Positions 42,120-46,524 of a stretch of 46,524 nucleotides of DNA are shown in pieces. The first letter of the stretch is position 1; each line of letters starts with the position of its first letter. The notes below the pieces were generated by a model, which saw only the letters and a program-made list of their open reading frames with translations, was not told the DNA's origin and ran no database searches. The position numbers and the translations under genes are program-made. The DNA is from Myxococcota bacterium (GTDB lineage: Bacteria; Myxococcota_A; Bradymonadia; UBA7976; UBA1532), in the NCBI GenBank assembly GCA_018813065.1, contig JAHJCH010000359.1, positions 1 to 46,524 of the forward strand, read 5' to 3'.

Positions 42120-43433
42120 ATGAACAGCAAAGAGATGATCCAGCTCTGCAAGGAGCACACGCTCTGGTCATGGAGCCGCAACGATGACGTATCGCCCCTG
42201 CCGATCGCGCGCAGTGAGGGGATCTACCTCTACACCCCAGAGGGGCAAAGGATCATTGACTTCAACAGCCAGCTGATGAGCGTCAACATTGGCCACGGCC
42301 ACCCCAAGGTGCGGGCGGCGATGAAGGCCCAGATAGACGAGCTGCTCTACGTCTATCCAGGGGCGGCGACGGCGCCCAGGGCGCGGCTCTCCAAGAAGCT
42401 GGCCGAGCTGATGCCGGGGGATCTCGACGTGGTCTTCTACACGCTGGGCGGCGCCGAGGCCAATGAGAACGCCATCAAGGCCGCGCGGCTCTACACCGGC
42501 AAGCACAAGATCCTCAGCCGCCACCGCAGCTTCCATGGCGGCACCCACGCCTGCATGCAGATGACCGGCGAGCCTCGCCGCTGGCCCAGCGAGCCCGGCG
42601 CGCCGGGCTTTCTGCGGGTCATGCACCAAGAGCCCTACAACTTCAGCTTTGGCGAGACGGGCGAAGAGATCACCGCCAACTACCTCAAGTACCTCGAAGA
42701 GATCATCATCAGCGAGGGCGCCCACACCATCGCCGCGATGTTCATCGAGACGGTCACGGGGACCAACGGCATCATCTCGCCGCCTGACGGCTTCTTGCCC
42801 GCGCTCCACGCGCTCCTCAAGCGCCATGAGATCCTGCTCATCGCCGATGAGGTGATGTGTGGCTTTGGCCGCACGGGCAAGCTCATGGCCTTTGAGCACT
42901 GGGGGATCATCCCTGACATCGTCACCGTCGCCAAGGGGCTGACCAGCTCCTACGCGCCGCTGGGGGCCATGATCCTGCGCGCGCCCATCGCCGAGCACTT
43001 CAGGCACAACGTCTTTTGGGGGGGGCTGACCTACAACGCCCACGCCCTTGGCCTCGCGACCGCCGAGGCCGTCGTGGACGTGCTCATCAGCGAGGGGATC
43101 ATCGACAACGCCGCCAAGATGGGCGAGGTGCTCCACGCCAAGATGGTGGAGATGAAGGCCAAGCACCCCTGCGTGCGCGCTCACCGCAACATTGGCCTCT
43201 TTGGGATCATGGAGCTACAGAACAAGGACGGCGAGCGCATCGCCCCGTACAACGGCACGCACCCGGCGATGAAGGCCCTGGCGGGCTTCTTCCGCGACGA
43301 GGGCCTCTTCACCTTCGTGCGCTGGGACGCGTTTATGTGCAACCCGCCGCTGATCATCAACGAAGCGCAGATCAACGAGGCGTTTGAGATCATCGACCGT
43401 GGCTTAAGCCTCGTCGATGGCATGATCGCCTAA
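42120..43433 (+). CDS. Class III pyridoxal-phosphate aminotransferase
   Basis: 437 residues, full length for fold-type I, class III. Motifs: YLYTPEGQRIIDFNSQL at the N-terminus, LGGAEANENAIKAAR (phosphate-binding), FHGGTHACMQMTG, LLIADEVMCGFGRTG with Asp243 against the pyridine N, and TVAKGLTSSYAPLGA with Lys272 as Schiff-base lysine. It moves an amino group from an omega-amino acid, diamine or beta-alanine/taurine-type donor to a keto acid. It resembles taurine or omega-amino acid:pyruvate transaminases; the exact substrate cannot be settled. A sulfonate substrate would suit the sulfur-linked neighbour, but this is only inference. GGGAGCG lies before the ATG. Confidence 0.93.
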   Translation: MNSKEMIQLCKEHTLWSWSRNDDVSPLPIARSEGIYLYTPEGQRIIDFNSQLMSVNIGHGHPKVRAAMKAQIDELLYVYPGAATAPRARLSKKLAELMPGDLDVVFYTLGGAEANENAIKAARLYTGKHKILSRHRSFHGGTHACMQMTGEPRRWPSEPGAPGFLRVMHQEPYNFSFGETGEEITANYLKYLEEIIISEGAHTIAAMFIETVTGTNGIISPPDGFLPALHALLKRHEILLIADEVMCGFGRTGKLMAFEHWGIIPDIVTVAKGLTSSYAPLGAMILRAPIAEHFRHNVFWGGLTYNAHALGLATAEAVVDVLISEGIIDNAAKMGEVLHAKMVEMKAKHPCVRAHRNIGLFGIMELQNKDGERIAPYNGTHPAMKALAGFFRDEGLFTFVRWDAFMCNPPLIINEAQINEAFEIIDRGLSLVDGMIA

Positions 43434-43454
43434 GCGCCCCATCAAGGAGGCCAT

Positions 43455-44171
43455 GTGCGCCGCTCCCCCTCTCTCACGCTCACGCTGCTCTTGATGGGCT
43501 GCGGCGCGTCTGTTTACGCGCCGGGGCTCAACGCGGGCTTTGACCCAGAGCCCGACTTTGAGATCAGCGACGATGACATCGGCAAGGCCTTCGCCGCGCG
43601 CCCACAGCTCAAGGCCGAGAGCCAAGTCGCCTTCTACACCTTTGATCAAGCGCGCGCCCAAGAGATCGAAGAGACGCTCAAGGCCACCAAGGGCGTCCGC
43701 GCCGTCTACAGCCTCCCGCCCTTGCTGGTGGAGGGCCAGCGCGCTTTGCACAACGACCCTTACGCTTGGCGGCGAGAGCCCCCCAAGTTCTCCATGAAGA
43801 AGCTGCGGCTGCTGGCGGCGCGGGCGCGCTGTGATCTCCTGGTGATCTTCGACAAGCAGCACAGCACCTCGTACGACGTCAACGGCTGGATCGCGGTGGT
43901 GCCGTTGGTCCTGCCCATCTTATTCGTGCCTTACCTTGACTTAGAGGTGGAGAGTCACCTTGACGCGTACGTCTTTGACGTGCGCAACGGCTACCTCTAC
44001 GGCCACATCCAGGTCAACGAGCGCGACGCGGTCGATTACCTCACGATCTGGGGCACCGCCGCCGAGGCGGAGTATGTCGAGGCCCAGTGGACCAGGCTCA
44101 AGGCGCAGGTCAAGGCATCGCTTGAGGGCCTCCTCAGCGACACGGCGCTCCACGCGACGCCCGCGCCCTAA
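43455..44171 (+). CDS. Predicted lipoprotein of unknown function
   Basis: 238 residues starting with GTG, AGGAGG just ahead. The signal LTLTLLLMGCG has Cys16 in the lipobox. The mature protein has a helical/beta mix, including KLRLLAARARCDLLVIFDKQ and a hydrophobic stretch WIAVVPLVLPILFVPYLDL in the middle, and ends in a helix (LKAQVKASLEGLLSDTAL). I do not recognise a family; it resembles outer-membrane-associated lipoproteins with a nucleotide-free Rossmann-like half. It follows the aminotransferase by 21 bases. Its TAA overlaps the TAG of the converging transporter by four bases. Confidence 0.75.
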   Translation: MRRSPSLTLTLLLMGCGASVYAPGLNAGFDPEPDFEISDDDIGKAFAARPQLKAESQVAFYTFDQARAQEIEETLKATKGVRAVYSLPPLLVEGQRALHNDPYAWRREPPKFSMKKLRLLAARARCDLLVIFDKQHSTSYDVNGWIAVVPLVLPILFVPYLDLEVESHLDAYVFDVRNGYLYGHIQVNERDAVDYLTIWGTAAEAEYVEAQWTRLKAQVKASLEGLLSDTALHATPAP

Positions 44172-45769
44172 AAGCCCATCACCCATGGGGCGAGGGTGAA
44201 GCTGACGAGCAGGATCAAGAGCAGCCCCACCACGTTGATGATCAAGCCCGCGCGCGCCATCTGAGTGATGGGCACCTCACCTGAGCCGAAGATGATGGCG
44301 TTGGGCGGCGTGGCGACGGGCAACATAAAGGCGCAGGAGGCCGCCAGCGCGGCGGGGAGCATGAGCTGCAAGGGGTGAAGGCCCAGCTCTTGAGCGAGGC
44401 TGGCCAAGATGGGCAAGGCCATCTCCACAGTGGCGACGTTGGAGGTCAGCTCGGTCAGGGCGCTGACGCCCAGGGTGACGCCCCCCACCAAGAGCGGCGT
44501 AGGGGCGCCTTGCAGGAAGCCCAGCTGCTGCCCTATCCAGGCCGACAGCCCGCTTTGGGTGAACCCTTGGGCCAGCGCGAAGCCGCCGCCGAAGAGGATC
44601 AAGAGCCCCCAGGGCAGCGCCTTGGCGTGCGCCCAATCCATCAGCCGCTCGCCCTGACCGCGCCCTGAGGGGATCAGGAACAAGAGCAGCGCGCCGCCGA
44701 TGGCGATGGTGCCGTTGTTGACCAGCTTGGGCAGCTCAGGCGCGGCGACGCCCAGGGCCTGGAGGCCCTCCATCAAGAGGCGTGTCCAGCCTGGGATCGT
44801 CAGCATCCCGCCGATTTGAATATCGACGCGGGAGATCCAGGCCAGGATCACGAGGCCGAAGAGGATCGCCACGCGCCGCTCTTGAGGCGTCATTGGCCCC
44901 TGCGTCGCGCGCGCCTCCGCGATCAGCGCCTCACCGCCAAAGGCCTCACCGTTGAGGGGCAAGATGACATAGACGAGCAGCGCCCAGGTGAGGAGCAGGA
45001 AGATCAGGGCGAAGGGCAGCCCCACCCACATCCACTCGACGAAGCCCACGGGCGGGAGGTGTGGGAAGAGGTTGCTATAGCTGCGGGCGAAGGAGAGGTT
45101 GGTCATCATGCCCACCAGCGTGCCGAAGCCCCCGATGGAGGCCGCGTAGCCGATGCCCAGCAGCAGGGCGACGGGGAAGCGCTTGAGCAGGCGCTCATCG
45201 GCGCGCTGCTCGCGCAAGAGGGCGATGACAGAGAGCGCCATGGGCACCATCGTCATGGTGGTCGCCGCGTTACAGATCCACATCGACAGCGAGGCGGTGG
45301 CGAGCATAAAGCCGAGGACGAGGCGGCGCGGATCTTGGCCGATGAGGCTGATGATGGCGAGGGCCACGCGGCGATGCAGCCCCCAGCGTTGCAGCGCCAG
45401 GGCGATGATAAAGCCGCCCATAAAGAGGAAGACGAAGTAGTGGGCATAGGCGGCGGTGATCCCCCCGCCCATCATGCTGGCGCTGGCCTTCATGGCCCCT
45501 GCCTTCATGGCCCCTGCCTTCATGGCCCCTGCCTTCATGGCCCCGCCGCCGATCCCAAAGAGGGGATAGAGGGCGATGGGCAGGAGCGCCGTGGCGGGGA
45601 TGGGGATGGCCTCGGTGATCCACCACACGGCCATCAAGGCGGCGATGGCGGCCATACGCGCCACGGTGGGCTTATCACCGAAGGGCAAAGAGAGCAGGAG
45701 CAAGAACAGCGCGGGGCCAAGGATGAGGCCGACCCGCTGGCGCAGGGTATAGGGCTTGGGATCGTTCAT
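44168..45769 (-). CDS. DASS/SLC13-family sodium:dicarboxylate symporter
   Basis: 533 residues from ATG 45769 (AAGGTGA upstream); about 11-12 helices. Family motifs are [34 protein letters not shown] (the first SNT-like loop), [18 protein letters not shown] (second SNT motif) and [20 protein letters not shown] near the C-terminus. DASS proteins carry succinate, malate, fumarate or citrate with Na+. The substrate here is not determined. Unusual: near residues 76-95, the short loop where most members have SIKEAA is replaced by four tandem Gly-Ala-Met-Lys-Ala units. The C-terminal stop overlaps the convergent lipoprotein gene. Confidence 0.92.
   Translation of the reverse strand: MNDPKPYTLRQRVGLILGPALFLLLLSLPFGDKPTVARMAAIAALMAVWWITEAIPIPATALLPIALYPLFGIGGGAMKAGAMKAGAMKAGAMKASASMMGGGITAAYAHYFVFLFMGGFIIALALQRWGLHRRVALAIISLIGQDPRRLVLGFMLATASLSMWICNAATTMTMVPMALSVIALLREQRADERLLKRFPVALLLGIGYAASIGGFGTLVGMMTNLSFARSYSNLFPHLPPVGFVEWMWVGLPFALIFLLLTWALLVYVILPLNGEAFGGEALIAEARATQGPMTPQERRVAILFGLVILAWISRVDIQIGGMLTIPGWTRLLMEGLQALGVAAPELPKLVNNGTIAIGGALLLFLIPSGRGQGERLMDWAHAKALPWGLLILFGGGFALAQGFTQSGLSAWIGQQLGFLQGAPTPLLVGGVTLGVSALTELTSNVATVEMALPILASLAQELGLHPLQLMLPAALAASCAFMLPVATPPNAIIFGSGEVPITQMARAGLIINVVGLLLILLVSFTLAPWVMGF
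45486..45545. repeat. Four 15-bp in-frame repeats in the DASS transporter
   Basis: Four copies of GCCTTCATGGCCCCT, the last with one change. On the minus strand they encode four Gly-Ala-Met-Lys-Ala units in the loop after the first helices. Confidence 0.95.
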
Positions 45770-46091
45770 TTGATGCTCACCTTCCAGGGCAGGAGGGTTT
45801 AACAATCGCAGCAGGAGATCACAAGCGAACCGCCCAGCCCCTCAGCGCGCTTTGCGCCCTGAGCTGCGCGCGCTTGACCGGCACGCCACACCTTTTGGGG
45901 TGGCGCGATGGCGGGTGGGTCGCGTATCTACTCCTCGCGCCGAGGCGGCTTGACCTGAGGCGTCCTTTCGCGCGCCGATCCGCATCGCCGCGAGCCCACC
46001 TCAGGGCGTTTGATGAGAGGCTTGGCTTTGAGGCCATCGGGCCGGCCTTTGATGACGAGGGGATCGAGCATCCCCCGATGAGGACTCCGAG
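45770..46091. other. Intergenic region with a hairpin
   Basis: About 320 bases with no convincing gene. A hairpin CTCAG-C-GCGC-TTT-GCGC-C-CTGAG lies at 45841-45863, without a T-run. An open frame at 45874-46095 (TTG start, 73 codons) ends in an ATGA overlap with the lipoprotein start, which may be a sign of coupling, but its composition does not look like a protein. GAGG (46078-46081) is the ribosome site for the lipoprotein. Confidence 0.35.
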
Positions 46092-46524
46092 ATGAAGGTG
46101 AGGATAGGTTCGGCGTGCTGCGCCATCGCGCTCTTGGGGCTGCTGGGGCCGGGCTGCGCGGGGGACGATGAGGAGGTCATCGACATCCGCGAGGTGGTCC
46201 TCGACGCTGGACAGCGGGTGGATGCGTGGCGCGCGCCGCTGGATCAAGGCGTCGAGGCGGACGTGGGGGACGCGGCGGTGATCATCACGCCGGATGTTGC
46301 GCCGGTGGAGGACGCCGCCCCAGACATGGCGCCGATCATCGACGCCGCGCCGGACATGGCGCCGCTCATCGACGCCGAGCCGCTCATCGACGCCGCGCCG
46401 GACGCCGAGCCCATCATCGACGCTGAGCCCATCATCGACGCTGAGCCCATCATCGACGCTGAGCCAGACGCTGAGCCCATCATCGACGCTGAGCCAGACG
46501 CTGAGCCCATCATCGACGCTGAGC
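46092..46524 (+). CDS. Repeat-rich lipoprotein (cut by window end)
   Basis: 144 codons seen. The signal peptide (SACCAIALLGLLGPGC) has a lipobox Cys at about residue 22, followed by an acidic linker and then repeats of Asp-Ala-Glu-Pro-Ile-Ile and Asp-Ala-Ala-Pro-Asp-Met. The repeat part is clearly acidic and lacks aromatic residues, like the spacer regions seen between the anchor and a folded domain in Myxococcota lipoproteins. The real domain, if any, lies beyond the window. From about 46371 the DNA is a chain of 18-bp (GACGCTGAGCCCATCATC) and 12-bp units. GAGG is seven bases or so upstream. Confidence 0.8.
   Translation, partial: MKVRIGSACCAIALLGLLGPGCAGDDEEVIDIREVVLDAGQRVDAWRAPLDQGVEADVGDAAVIITPDVAPVEDAAPDMAPIIDAAPDMAPLIDAEPLIDAAPDAEPIIDAEPIIDAEPIIDAEPDAEPIIDAEPDAEPIIDAE
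46371..46524. repeat. Tandem 18-bp/30-bp coding repeats
   Basis: Copies of GACGCTGAGCCCATCATC, some separated by a 12-bp GACGCTGAGCCA, forming a larger 30-bp unit near the end. The series continues past the window edge. Confidence 0.9.

Noticed and set aside
42168..43184. Minus-strand frame of 338 codons
   Set aside because: Antisense to the aminotransferase, which carries all PLP motifs.
44816..45802. Plus-strand frame of 328 codons rich in Gly, His and Asp
   Set aside because: Antisense to the DASS transporter; composition is that of a reversed GC-rich gene.
45874..46095. 73-codon plus-strand frame ending in an ATGA overlap
   Set aside because: TTG start without a ribosome site and no protein-like pattern; the overlap may be chance. 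Kept only as a note in the intergenic entry.

Overview
The window is GC-rich DNA carrying ordinary bacterial genes on both strands. A type II secretion (T2SS) operon in the order gspC-D-E-F-G-H-I-J-K-L-M-N, a PilM-like GspL, a GspN subunit, an AgmX/PglI C-terminal domain, a MopE-like metal-binding motif and lipoproteins rich in Asp-Ala-Glu repeats together suggest a Myxococcota / former Deltaproteobacteria-type Gram-negative. This assignment is inference from gene content; no rRNA or marker gene is present. Short in-frame tandem repeats occur in several genes, and several long genes contain AT-rich stretches inside GC-rich flanks.

Layout. 1-4660 (minus): cytochrome bd oxidase operon cydA-cydB followed by a fused CydD-CydC ABC exporter that runs off the left edge. 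4784-7024 (minus): two zinc-ribbon/FHA proteins, one with a degenerate von Willebrand A domain. 7194-21736 (minus): a complete twelve-gene T2SS core operon with mostly 1-4 bp overlaps. 21885-22481 (minus): a small outer-membrane beta-barrel-like protein. 22667-25552 (plus): a membrane-anchored alkaline-phosphatase-superfamily enzyme with Thr at the usual sulfatase nucleophile position, coupled to an AgmX/PglI-type gene that seems frameshifted. 26137-26251: tRNA-Leu(CAG) with promoter and terminator. 26300-30625 (minus): a lidless Hsp70, a TAXI-family solute-binding lipoprotein, and a GltS-type glutamate permease only 8 bp upstream of the TAXI gene. 30825-32405 (plus): a lipoprotein with a His/Cys pair resembling clan CD cysteine peptidases. 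32402-34794 (minus): an FtsB/DivIC-like protein coupled to a GAF-GAF-GGDEF diguanylate cyclase. 34800-37200: an IS607-family element (serine recombinase, TnpB nuclease, small third ORF) sitting directly against the FtsB-like start codon. 37217-38455 (minus): two paralogous proteins with a near-identical N-terminus and Y-x-(A/G)-P repeats. 38533-41797 (minus): octaheme tetrathionate-reductase-like cytochrome, di-heme-type cytochrome b, and a trypsin-like PDZ protease. 42120-44171 (plus): class III aminotransferase and a lipoprotein. 44168-45769 (minus): a DASS/SLC13 transporter. 46092-end (plus): a repeat-rich lipoprotein cut by the window edge.

How the genes work together. The cyd genes give a high-affinity quinol oxidase plus its assembly exporter. 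The octaheme cytochrome and cytochrome b look like a second membrane-to-periplasm electron path acting on a sulfur or nitrogen oxyanion. The T2SS exports folded proteins, and the FHA proteins behind it may add phospho-dependent regulation. The most unusual combinations are the TAXI protein with a GltS permease, the Thr-type sulfatase-like membrane enzyme with its AgmX-like partner, the clan CD-like lipoprotein, the paired Y-x-A-P repeat proteins, and the IS607 element abutting a cell-division gene.
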